Below, in pieces: positions 1-6,295 of a DNA stretch of 11,750 nucleotides. The DNA comes from an uncultured Lachnospiraceae bacterium (GTDB taxonomy: Bacteria; Bacillota; Clostridia; Lachnospirales; Lachnospiraceae). The notes under the pieces are model-generated. The model searched no databases. It was not told where the DNA came from and was given only the letters and a program-made list of their open reading frames with translations. How positions within the stretch are numbered: position 1 is the stretch's first letter; the number at the start of each line of letters is the position of its first letter. The DNA lies in NCBI GenBank assembly GCA_910584325.1, contig CAJTZH010000082.1, forward strand, positions 1 to 11,750, written 5' to 3'. The translations under genes were made by a program, and so were the position numbers.

Positions 1-53
1 AGAGCATCTGCCTTACAAGCAGAGGGTCACAGGTTCGAGCCCTGTAGGCCCCA
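1..53 (+). tRNA. tRNA-Val (anticodon TAC), 5' end cut by the window edge
   Basis: The last 53 bases of a tRNA are present. The anticodon stem is 7-11 paired with 19-23, and the loop 12-18 (CTTACAA) places the anticodon TAC at 14-16, which reads valine codons. The T arm is 29-33 paired with 41-45 around loop TTCGAGC. The acceptor 3' strand is AGGCCCC (46-52) with discriminator A53. The acceptor 5' strand and most of the D arm lie outside the window. No CCA is encoded. It is the upstream partner of tRNA-Met in the same operon, whose promoter is not in view. Confidence 0.93.
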
Positions 54-54
54 C

Positions 55-78
55 TTGTCTGAATGAAGATTCAGACAA
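55..78 (+). other. Perfect spacer hairpin between tRNA-Val and tRNA-Met
   Basis: TTGTCTGAAT (55-64) pairs perfectly with ATTCAGACAA (69-78) around a GAAG loop, giving 10 bp. It fills the whole spacer between the two tRNAs and has no following T tract, so it does not look like a terminator. A role in separating or processing the tRNA precursor, or a decayed remnant, is inference. Confidence 0.6.
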
Positions 79-81
79 TCC

Positions 82-155
82 GGCGAGATAGCTCAGCTGG
101 CTAGAGCACTTGGTTCATACCCAAGGTGTCGGGGGTTCAAGTCCCTTTCTCGCTA
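82..155 (+). tRNA. tRNA-Met (anticodon CAT), elongator type
   Basis: This is a complete 74-nt cloverleaf. The acceptor GGCGAGA (82-88) pairs with TCTCGCT (148-154) and the discriminator is A155. The anticodon stem is CTTGG/CCAAG with loop TTCATAC, giving CAT. The T arm is GGGGG/CCCTT around TTCAAGT. The D arm (GCTCAGCTGGCTAGAGC) is typical of elongator tRNA-Met in Bacillota. The first pair is G-T, so the weak or absent 1-72 pairing of initiators cannot be fully excluded, and a CAT tRNA modified to read Ile-ATA is another alternative. The D arm and anticodon stem favour elongator Met, since initiators carry GGG/CCC pairs in the anticodon stem. No CCA is encoded. Confidence 0.9.
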
Positions 156-162
156 TTATCAG

Positions 163-194
163 GCATGTGTTATGAGAATAATGCATGCTTTTTT
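163..194 (+). terminator. Intrinsic terminator of the tRNA-Val/Met operon
   Basis: The arm 163-173 (GCATGTGTTAT) pairs over 11 bp, including two adjacent G-T wobbles, with 178-188 (ATAATGCATGC). The loop is GAGA, a GNRA tetraloop, and six T residues follow at 189-194. This is a canonical Rho-independent terminator. It ends only 30 nt before the ispF start codon. Confidence 0.8.
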
Positions 195-212
195 CAATTT
201 AACAGAAATGTT

Positions 213-219
213 GAGGAGG
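213..219 (+). promoter_or_regulatory. Ribosome binding site that sets the ispF start
   Basis: GAGGAGG lies 5 nt before ATG 225. It rules out the longer in-frame reading from ATG 126, which would begin inside tRNA-Met and read through the terminator. Confidence 0.85.
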
Positions 220-224
220 CTTAT

Positions 225-770
225 ATGAGAATCGGAACAGGATACGACGTTCACAAACTGACACAAGACCGCCGGCTTATTATCGGCGGTGTGGAGATTC
301 CTTATGAAAAGGGGCTTTTAGGACATTCCGATGCGGATGTGCTTCTTCATGCCATCATGGACGCGTTATTAGGCGCGCTGGCGCTTGGAGATATCGGAAA
401 GCATTTTCCTGATACGGATGCTGCCTATGAGGGCTGCAGCAGTGCGGAACTTTTAAAAAAGGTGGGCGCGATGATAGAGGAGGAACGTTATGTGATTTCC
501 AATATCGACAGTACGGTGATTGCGCAAAAACCAAAACTTGCCCCGTATATTGAACAGATGCGGGAAAATATTGCGGGGGCGCTTGACATTAAAAAAGAGC
601 AGGTCAGCGTGAAGGCGACGACGGAAGAGCATCTGGGATTTACCGGACGCGGAGAGGGGATTTCCGCGCAGGCGGTCGTTTTGTTAATGCCTGTTGAAAA
701 TTACGTTTATGATGATATAATGAATGAAAGACGAAGCTGCGGTGCATGCGGCGGCTGTTCGAAGAAATAA
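225..770 (+). CDS. ispF: 2-C-methyl-D-erythritol 2,4-cyclodiphosphate synthase, IspF
   Basis: IspF catalyses the cyclisation of CDP-methylerythritol phosphate to MEcPP in the non-mevalonate (MEP) isoprenoid pathway, as a cytosolic homotrimer. The 181-residue product starts MRIGTGYDVHKL and carries the metal ligands Asp8, His10 and His42. It also has the DADVLLHAIMDALLGA helix (36-51) and the family signature KATTEEHLGFTGRGEGI (130-146), including the tandem Thr132-Thr133. The family is usually about 155-160 residues. Here the core ends near residue 156 and a tail of about 25 residues follows, ending in a Cys-rich CGACGGC stretch (Cys172, 175, 178). The start is fixed by the RBS at 213-219. 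No promoter is evident in the 30 nt after the tRNA terminator, so transcription may come by read-through. It heads the cluster with cysS, mrnC and rlmB. Confidence 0.96.
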   Translation: MRIGTGYDVHKLTQDRRLIIGGVEIPYEKGLLGHSDADVLLHAIMDALLGALALGDIGKHFPDTDAAYEGCSSAELLKKVGAMIEEERYVISNIDSTVIAQKPKLAPYIEQMRENIAGALDIKKEQVSVKATTEEHLGFTGRGEGISAQAVVLLMPVENYVYDDIMNERRSCGACGGCSKK

Positions 771-800
771 AACGGCGCAGTATTGATAAGAACAAATGGC

Positions 801-807
801 GGAGGAG
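801..807 (+). promoter_or_regulatory. Ribosome binding site that sets the cysS start
   Basis: GGAGGAG precedes ATG 811 by 3 nt (5 nt counted from GGAGG). The in-frame ATG at 796 would place this site inside the coding sequence, so 811 is preferred. The same GGAGGAGTTTATG arrangement occurs at glnS. Confidence 0.8.
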
Positions 808-810
808 TTT

Positions 811-2211
811 ATGAGAATTTTTAATACACTGACAAAGACTGTAGAGGAATTTGTGCCAAATGAAGACGGAAAAGTGGCAATGTACACCTGCGGACCGACG
901 GTCTATCATTTTGCCCATATCGGTAATCTGAGAAGCTATATCATGGAAGACGTGCTGGAGAAGACGTTTTGTTACCTCGGCTATGATGTAAAACGCGTGA
1001 TGAACATTACGGACGTGGGGCATTTGTCAAGCGATGCGGATACCGGCGAAGATAAGATGCTAAAGGGCGCGAAGAGAGAGCACAAGAGCGTGATGGAGAT
1101 TGCGAAGTTTTATACGGACGCGTTTTTTGCCGATTGTAAGAAGCTGAATATAAAGACGCCGGATGTGGTGGAGCCGGCGACAAACTGTATCGATGAATTT
1201 ATTCATATGATAGAAGCGCTTCTCGAAAAGGAGTACGCGTATATTGCCGGCGGCAACATTTACTTTGATACGTCAAAGTTAAAGGATTATTATGTATTTT
1301 CAAGCCAGAGCGAAAAAGAACTGATGGTCGGCGTGCGCGACGACGTGGAAGAAGACTCCAACAAGAGAAATAAGAGTGATTTTGTGCTGTGGTTTACAAA
1401 ATCGAAGTTTGACGACCAGGAACTTAAATGGGACAGTCCGTGGGGCGTGGGATATCCGGGCTGGCATATCGAGTGTTCCTGCATCAGTATGAAGCATCTG
1501 GGTGAATATATGGATATTCACTGCGGCGGCGTCGATAATATTTTCCCGCACCACACAAACGAAATTGCGCAGAGCGAGGCATATCTTGGGCATAAGTGGT
1601 GCAATTACTGGTTCCATGTGCATCATCTGAACGATAAATCAGGCAAAATGAGCAAGTCAAACGGAGATTTTCTCACGGTTTCCCTGCTTGAGAGCAAGGG
1701 GTACAATCCGCTAGTTTACCGGATGTTCTGCTTACAGTCCCATTACAGAAAGCCGCTTGAGTTTTCGTATGAGGTGATGGAGAACGTTGCGGCGGCGTAC
1801 AACAAACTTCTGAATAAGATATCGGAGTTAAAGGACGACGGCAGCGTTGACAATGAAAAATTCCGGGCGTTTGACGAAAAATTCCGTGACGCCATCGGTA
1901 ATGATTTGAATACGTCTATGGCGATTACCTGCATTTACGACGTGTTAAGGGACGATATGAACGATAAGACGAAGGCGGAGCTTTTGAAAAGTTTTGATAA
2001 GGTTCTTTCTCTTGATTTGTTCGCCGGAGGTGCAAAAGCGGAAGTGGACGGAGAGCTGGAAGCGTATATTCTTTCCATGATTGAGGAACGGAAGGCGGCA
2101 AAGAAAGAAAAGAATTTCGTAAGAGCCGACGAAATCAGAAACGAACTTCTGGCAAAGGGGATTATTATTGAGGACACACGCGAGGGCGTGCGCTGGAGAA
2201 TACAGTCATGA
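811..2211 (+). CDS. cysS: Cysteinyl-tRNA synthetase
   Basis: This class I aminoacyl-tRNA synthetase charges tRNA-Cys with cysteine in the cytosol. The product is 466 residues, the usual length for the family. The HIGH-type motif is HIGN (36-39) in the TCGPTVYHFAHIGN block, and the KMSKS motif is intact at 279-283. The structural zinc ligands expected for the family are visible as Cys27 (YTCGPT), Cys222 (HIECSC), the HHTNE block (247-251) and Glu251. The helical C-terminal part ends in a conserved-looking KNFVRADEIRNEL region (434-446). cysS sits between ispF and mrnC, and its last codon and stop overlap the mrnC start codon by 4 nt, so the two are probably translationally coupled. Nothing in the protein is unusual. 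Confidence 0.98.
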   Translation: MRIFNTLTKTVEEFVPNEDGKVAMYTCGPTVYHFAHIGNLRSYIMEDVLEKTFCYLGYDVKRVMNITDVGHLSSDADTGEDKMLKGAKREHKSVMEIAKFYTDAFFADCKKLNIKTPDVVEPATNCIDEFIHMIEALLEKEYAYIAGGNIYFDTSKLKDYYVFSSQSEKELMVGVRDDVEEDSNKRNKSDFVLWFTKSKFDDQELKWDSPWGVGYPGWHIECSCISMKHLGEYMDIHCGGVDNIFPHHTNEIAQSEAYLGHKWCNYWFHVHHLNDKSGKMSKSNGDFLTVSLLESKGYNPLVYRMFCLQSHYRKPLEFSYEVMENVAAAYNKLLNKISELKDDGSVDNEKFRAFDEKFRDAIGNDLNTSMAITCIYDVLRDDMNDKTKAELLKSFDKVLSLDLFAGGAKAEVDGELEAYILSMIEERKAAKKEKNFVRADEIRNELLAKGIIIEDTREGVRWRIQS

Positions 2212-2663
2212 GCGATTTGATTCATGTGATGAACGAGACGTTAGGGCTTCGTGCGGTGGATATCCGAAGTTATTCACCGCTTGCCCTTGCGTACATAGGG
2301 GACGGCGTGTTTGATTTGATTATCCGTTCGTTTGTGATAAACAGGGGGAACGTGCAGGTCAACAAAATGCACCGTCATACCAGCAATATTGTGAAAGCAC
2401 AGACACAGGCGCAGATGGTGCAAGCGCTTGAGCCGCTTTTGAATACGGAGGAAGAAGGATACTACAAGCGGGGGAGAAACGCGAAGTCGCACACGACGGC
2501 AAAAAACGCTTCCGTAGGCGATTACCGCAAGGCGACGGGATTTGAGGCGCTGGTAGGATATCTGTACCTGACAGGACAGAATGAACGGCTGATGGAACTG
2601 ATGAAGACTGCGTTGACAGAAATTGGAGAGATAAGAGAATGCGTTACGAAGAATTTACCATAG
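2208..2663 (+). CDS. mrnC: Mini-ribonuclease III, MrnC
   Basis: MrnC is an RNase III-type endonuclease without the double-stranded-RNA-binding domain. In Bacillus subtilis it trims the 5' and 3' ends of 23S rRNA precursor. The 151-residue product is a single RNase III domain. Visible features are the catalytic-type YIGDGVFDL block with Asp32, the family-typical RGRNAKSHTTAKNA stretch (88-101), and GFEALVGYLYL with Glu113, the second acidic metal-ligand site. The ATG overlaps the cysS stop and has GGAGA at 2195-2199, 8 nt upstream; a later Met8 is a less likely start. The 3' end overlaps rlmB by 25 nt. Pairing with rlmB puts two 23S rRNA maturation enzymes side by side. Confidence 0.95.
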   Translation: MSDLIHVMNETLGLRAVDIRSYSPLALAYIGDGVFDLIIRSFVINRGNVQVNKMHRHTSNIVKAQTQAQMVQALEPLLNTEEEGYYKRGRNAKSHTTAKNASVGDYRKATGFEALVGYLYLTGQNERLMELMKTALTEIGEIRECVTKNLP

Positions 2664-3379
2664 AAGGCAGAAATGCCGTTATCGAGGCGTTTCGTTCCGG
2701 CAGGACGATTGATAAGGTATTTATTCTGGACGGCTGTCAGGACGGACCGGTGAGAACGATTGTGCGGGAAGCGAAGAAGGCGGGGAGTCTCATTTCCTAT
2801 GTGAGTAAGGAACGCCTTGACAATATGTCGGAGACGGGAAAGCACCAGGGTGTCATCGCTTACGCGGCGGCTTATGAATATGCCGAAGTGGAGGACATTC
2901 TGCGGGCGGCAGAGGAGAAAGGGGAACCGCCGTTTCTTTTTATTCTCGATGAGATTGAGGACCCGCATAATCTGGGTGCCATTATCAGAACGGCGAATCT
3001 GTGCGGCGCGCACGGCGTGATTATTCCAAAGAGAAGGGCGGCGGGGCTTACTGCAACGGTCGTTAAGGCGTCGGCAGGGGCGCTTAACTATACGCCGGTT
3101 GCCAAGGTGACTAATATTGCGGCGACGATTGAGGAATTGAAAAAGCAGGGTATCTGGTTTGTCTGCGGCGATATGGGCGGAGAACTGATGTACAATCTTA
3201 ATCTAACGGGAGCGATTGGTCTTGTCATCGGGAACGAGGGCAGCGGCGTGAGCCGTCTTGTCCGTGAAAAATGTGATATGACGGCGTCCATTCCGATGAA
3301 GGGGGATATTGATTCTCTGAATGCGTCTGTGGCTGCCGGGGTGCTGGCGTTTGAGATTGTCAGACAGAGAATGGGGTAG
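2639..3379 (+). CDS. rlmB: 23S rRNA (guanosine-2'-O)-methyltransferase, RlmB/TrmH family
   Basis: This is a SPOUT-class SAM-dependent methyltransferase of 246 residues, predicted to methylate the 2'-OH of G2251 (E. coli numbering) in 23S rRNA. An N-terminal substrate-binding domain of about 80 residues (EGRNAVIEAF near the start, HQGVIAYAA at 69-77) precedes the knotted catalytic domain. The three SpoU motifs are visible. Motif 1 is DPHNLGAIIRTA with Asn111 and Arg117. Motif 2 is LVIGNEGSGVS (195-205). Motif 3 is SLNASVAAGVLAFE (226-239). The gene starts inside the end of mrnC, with a GGAGAG site upstream. A tRNA-modifying role (TrmH-like) is possible, but the gene order cysS-mrnC-rlmB-sigH is the classic one for rlmB (yacO). 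Confidence 0.94.
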   Translation: MRYEEFTIEGRNAVIEAFRSGRTIDKVFILDGCQDGPVRTIVREAKKAGSLISYVSKERLDNMSETGKHQGVIAYAAAYEYAEVEDILRAAEEKGEPPFLFILDEIEDPHNLGAIIRTANLCGAHGVIIPKRRAAGLTATVVKASAGALNYTPVAKVTNIAATIEELKKQGIWFVCGDMGGELMYNLNLTGAIGLVIGNEGSGVSRLVREKCDMTASIPMKGDIDSLNASVAAGVLAFEIVRQRMG

Positions 3380-3392
3380 AGACGGGAGTTTT

Positions 3393-4010
3393 ATGGTGAA
3401 GGTGCTTAAAGGGCTCAGCGACGAGCAGTTAATTGAATTATACAGCGAAGGAAACGAAGAAGCGTGCGACGTTTTGCTGGAGCGTTACAAAAATCTTGTG
3501 CGCAAGAAGGCGAGGGCGATGTATATCGCGGGCGGCGACAGCGACGATTTGATACAGGAGGGAATGATAGGTCTTTACAAGGCAATCAGGGACTATGACC
3601 CGCACAAAACGGCTTCGTTTATGACATTTGCCAGTATGTGCATCAACAGGCAGATGTGTACGGCAGTCAGCACGGCAAACCGTAAGAAACATAATCCCCT
3701 CAATTCCTATCTTTCGTTTTATATGCCGATGGAGGGAGCGGAAGAAGGCGAGACGACGCTTTCGGATGTGCTTGTTTCCGAGAAGGAGCAGAACCCGGAA
3801 GAAATGTATATCGACATGGAATCGGCAGGCGATATTGAGGACCGTCTGAACGCTTCGTTAAGCGAACTGGAGCGTCAGGTTCTTCGGTATTTTATGCTCG
3901 GGGAGCGGTGCGTGGAGATTGCGGCGCGGCTTGGAAAGTCGCCGAAAGCTGTTGACAACGCGCTGCAGAGAATTAAAAACAAGTGTTCTGTGCTGATTGA
4001 AGGGAAATAA
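3393..4010 (+). CDS. sigH: RNA polymerase sigma-70 family factor, SigH (Spo0H) type
   Basis: The 205-residue product has region 2 (about 25-95), including DDLIQEGMIGLYKAIRDYD (51-69, core-polymerase binding) and a TFASMCINRQM stretch (78-88, -10 recognition). A C-terminal region 4 helix-turn-helix (about 155-198) contains EIAARLGKSPKAVDNALQR. In Bacillus, SigH (218 residues) drives transition-state and early sporulation genes. The call rests on this architecture and on its place after cysS-mrnC-rlmB; the intervening yacP gene of Bacillus is absent here. ATG 3393, with GGGAG at 3384-3388, is chosen over an in-frame upstream ATG at 3321 that would lie deep inside rlmB. The stop is 6 nt before the next gene and no terminator is seen. 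The rpmG-secE-nusG genes that follow in Bacillus are not here. Confidence 0.92.
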   Translation: MVKVLKGLSDEQLIELYSEGNEEACDVLLERYKNLVRKKARAMYIAGGDSDDLIQEGMIGLYKAIRDYDPHKTASFMTFASMCINRQMCTAVSTANRKKHNPLNSYLSFYMPMEGAEEGETTLSDVLVSEKEQNPEEMYIDMESAGDIEDRLNASLSELERQVLRYFMLGERCVEIAARLGKSPKAVDNALQRIKNKCSVLIEGK

Positions 4011-4016
4011 GCTGGG

Positions 4017-5147
4017 ATGGATATCAAGGAACTTTTTCTGTATAAATTGTTTCAAATGTATGTTTTCAATGTACTTGGTGTGGCGGATACTGCCGAATGG
4101 CTGGTTATGCTGCAGTTGATATTGGGATTTTTTCTGCCGATGATGACCCTGTACAAATTATTAAACCGCAGAAGTACTGTTGAGAGATGGGTCTGTTGTA
4201 TGATTCCGTCTGTGATGATTATGTCTGCAGCCATTCTGGAGACAGTCGTTTTTGGTTATTTCTGTAGTGACGCGTATTCCTTGTACGATCAATTAAGATG
4301 GTTTTTGCACAGCGGCAATTTTTTTAAAGAGTCTCTTGTTTTATGCGGACTCTTTTTTGTCTGTTCCGTGCTGTTTACAATACTAAGCCGGAAGGTAACG
4401 AACGCGTCCGTATTTCATCTTGTTTTAAATCAGATTGTGGAATATCTGATCGTGGCACTGGTACTATGGTTTAGTTATGATTATCTGATAAAAGGCGGGA
4501 GGGCGTTATTTAAAATTGATGATAAGCTGATTCGCTGGTATGTGTACGGCTTGTGGACGCTTATCAGGCAGAGCGTGTTTTATCTGCTTTGTATTGTCTG
4601 TTTTTTGTTGTTTTATGAGAGGAGCCCAAAGTTTGTTGACGGAAGTTATGTCAGTTCTGATGAATGGCTTGCGCATTATCTGTCGGATAATTACCGTGGA
4701 CCGGGAACGTCCGTACTGTTATATGGTCTGTTGTTTTGCTGGATGAGTGTTATGTGCTTTAAGGATTCGAGGAATCAGGGAGAGTATTTGATGAGCTATG
4801 TGATTGCGGCTTTGGCGGCGGTGATTATCATTGCCGGTCTTTTCATGATTTTCTTTGCCGTATTCCCGAAACTTTTGGGAAGTTATAAAATGATATTCAA
4901 AGGTTCCAATGCGGACAAGATGACGGAGCAGATTTACAGGGAGCTGGAGCAGGAAAGACCGTTACAGGAGTTTGGATTCGGAAGAGGATTTGTAACAAGG
5001 AATTTTATCGTATTATACCTGCCGCTTCGGATTTACTATATTCCATTTTGTTATAAGCGTTATGGAAACTGGTTTTATTTTTCAGACGGACGCAGGTTTT
5101 TTGTGCATGAATGCGACGCGAGGATTGTGCGCAGTTATATGAGGTAG
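4017..5147 (+). CDS. Unrecognised polytopic membrane protein
   Basis: I do not recognise this 376-residue protein. By reading hydrophobicity I count about seven membrane segments, near residues 28-47, 58-82, 104-123, 137-157, 180-200, 231-248 and 258-283. A soluble C-terminal part of about 90 residues follows (285-376). It is rich in aromatic residues and Arg, with an amphipathic NADKMTEQIYRELEQE helix (298-313). There is no signal peptide with a cleavage site and no catalytic motif I can name. The gene starts 6 nt after sigH with only a weak GGG directly before the ATG, so its start is uncertain; reading could depend on coupling to sigH, or begin at Met14. It is visibly more AT-rich than the cluster upstream. 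The hipA-like gene begins 37 nt later with no terminator between. Confidence 0.8.
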   Translation: MDIKELFLYKLFQMYVFNVLGVADTAEWLVMLQLILGFFLPMMTLYKLLNRRSTVERWVCCMIPSVMIMSAAILETVVFGYFCSDAYSLYDQLRWFLHSGNFFKESLVLCGLFFVCSVLFTILSRKVTNASVFHLVLNQIVEYLIVALVLWFSYDYLIKGGRALFKIDDKLIRWYVYGLWTLIRQSVFYLLCIVCFLLFYERSPKFVDGSYVSSDEWLAHYLSDNYRGPGTSVLLYGLLFCWMSVMCFKDSRNQGEYLMSYVIAALAAVIIIAGLFMIFFAVFPKLLGSYKMIFKGSNADKMTEQIYRELEQERPLQEFGFGRGFVTRNFIVLYLPLRIYYIPFCYKRYGNWFYFSDGRRFFVHECDARIVRSYMR

Positions 5148-5184
5148 GCGGAAGTTTTTCATGTTTGAAATGGAGTGATGGTGA

Positions 5185-6267
5185 ATGGCGAAAACAATTT
5201 ATGAAATAATGCATAAAGATAGATTGGCGGCAAAAATCAGTGACATCGGGGAATGCAGGATTTATTACAGTTCATTTATGCCGTATAATCTTTATCTCGA
5301 GGAATCAAATGCCATTGAAGATATGATAAATAATGTCACAAATTTTTATTATTGGTGTGCTGCCAGACTGTTAACGCTAGACAGACAATACGCGAAGGAG
5401 ATATTAAACAGTATCGGAATGATGCAGGCAGTGACGGATAAGGACCGCGCAAAGATTGCGTTGTCGTATCACTGTACGTCCCTTACAGACGTTTTTTGGG
5501 TTAGAATACATGGAGAAAAGATAAATTTTTCTGATATTAATCTGTTTGAGAATCATTTAAGTAATTCATTTATTGATATTGCTCTGCGGGGAAAACAGTA
5601 TACGGTGCAGAATGAGTCTTTGGCGCGGGATTTATCGACAAACGGATGCTTTCCGAAAGCATGGCAGAGAACCCAAACCGGATTTCGGCTGCTGAAAGAC
5701 GGTGGAAATGACGCTGTAGAGCGAGAATTACTCGCAAGCAGGATATGCAGATGTTTTGCCGTGAATCAGGTCTTCTATGAAAAAGATTATTTTGACAACG
5801 AAAAAGTGAGTGTAAGCAACAGCATAACATCAAAAGAATATTCCATTGTTTCTATGGAGGCGTTTGAAATTTATGCCGCAAATCATGGAACAGACATAAA
5901 AAAGTATGTCATTTCGTTAGATAAATATAATTATTATATGATGAATATCGTGGATTATCTTGTCGGCAATACGGACAGGCATTGGGGAAACTGGGGATTT
6001 TTGATTAAAAATACAAATAACAGACCGGTAAGATTACATGATTTAATGGATTTTAACCAAGCGTTTCATGTATATGAAAACTTGAACGGGGCAAACTGCC
6101 AGACGGCATTCGGAAGAAAAATGACACAGAAAGAAGCGGCGGTGGAGGCGGTTAAAAAAATCGGAATCAATCAAATCAACGATGTGGAAAAGAATTGCTT
6201 TGGAGAACTGCCGCAGTTTTACGATATGTTCTGCCGGAGACTGGAATTGTTGAAAACGTTGGTATGA
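5185..6267 (+). CDS. HipA-like serine/threonine kinase
   Basis: The 360-residue protein carries the HipA C-terminal kinase fold. Recognisable elements, in order, are a phosphate-loop-like TNGCFPKAW (152-160), a candidate ATP lysine in FRLLKDGG (Lys171), and acidic residues in VERELLASR (Glu180, Glu181). These are followed by the catalytic loop GNTDRHWGNWGFL (261-273, Asp264 as catalytic base, Asn269) and the metal site LMDFNQA (Asp289). The E. coli HipA equivalents are Asp309 and Asp332. The N-terminal 115 residues are not the usual HipA N-subdomain-1 and I do not recognise them. HipA phosphorylates GltX in E. coli; the substrate here is unknown. No hipB-like DNA-binding gene lies upstream (only 37 nt) or downstream. 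GGAG at 5172-5175 precedes the ATG by 9 nt. The gene is AT-rich and is followed after 28 nt by fic, most likely as one transcript. Confidence 0.85.
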   Translation: MAKTIYEIMHKDRLAAKISDIGECRIYYSSFMPYNLYLEESNAIEDMINNVTNFYYWCAARLLTLDRQYAKEILNSIGMMQAVTDKDRAKIALSYHCTSLTDVFWVRIHGEKINFSDINLFENHLSNSFIDIALRGKQYTVQNESLARDLSTNGCFPKAWQRTQTGFRLLKDGGNDAVERELLASRICRCFAVNQVFYEKDYFDNEKVSVSNSITSKEYSIVSMEAFEIYAANHGTDIKKYVISLDKYNYYMMNIVDYLVGNTDRHWGNWGFLIKNTNNRPVRLHDLMDFNQAFHVYENLNGANCQTAFGRKMTQKEAAVEAVKKIGINQINDVEKNCFGELPQFYDMFCRRLELLKTLV

Positions 6268-6281
6268 CGCTTTTTTTATCA

Positions 6282-6290
6282 AAAGGAGGA
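6282..6290 (+). promoter_or_regulatory. Strong ribosome binding site of the fic gene
   Basis: AAAGGAGGA lies 5 nt before ATG 6296 in the 28-nt hipA-fic gap. It is much stronger than the site of the hipA-like gene, which suggests that Fic is made in excess of the kinase if both come from one mRNA. That ratio is inference. Confidence 0.7.
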
Positions 6291-6295
6291 CGGAC

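Noticed and set aside
126..224. In-frame ATG upstream extending IspF by 33 residues
   Set aside because: It begins inside tRNA-Met and reads through the intrinsic terminator; a strong RBS fixes the start at 225.
3321..3392. Longer sigH start
   Set aside because: It lies within rlmB in another frame, and GGGAG at 3384-3388 serves ATG 3393.
5148..5184. Possible HipB-type antitoxin gene or tiny leader peptide before the hipA-like gene
   Set aside because: Only 37 nt are present; the one short frame (ATG 5161) encodes five residues and has no RBS.
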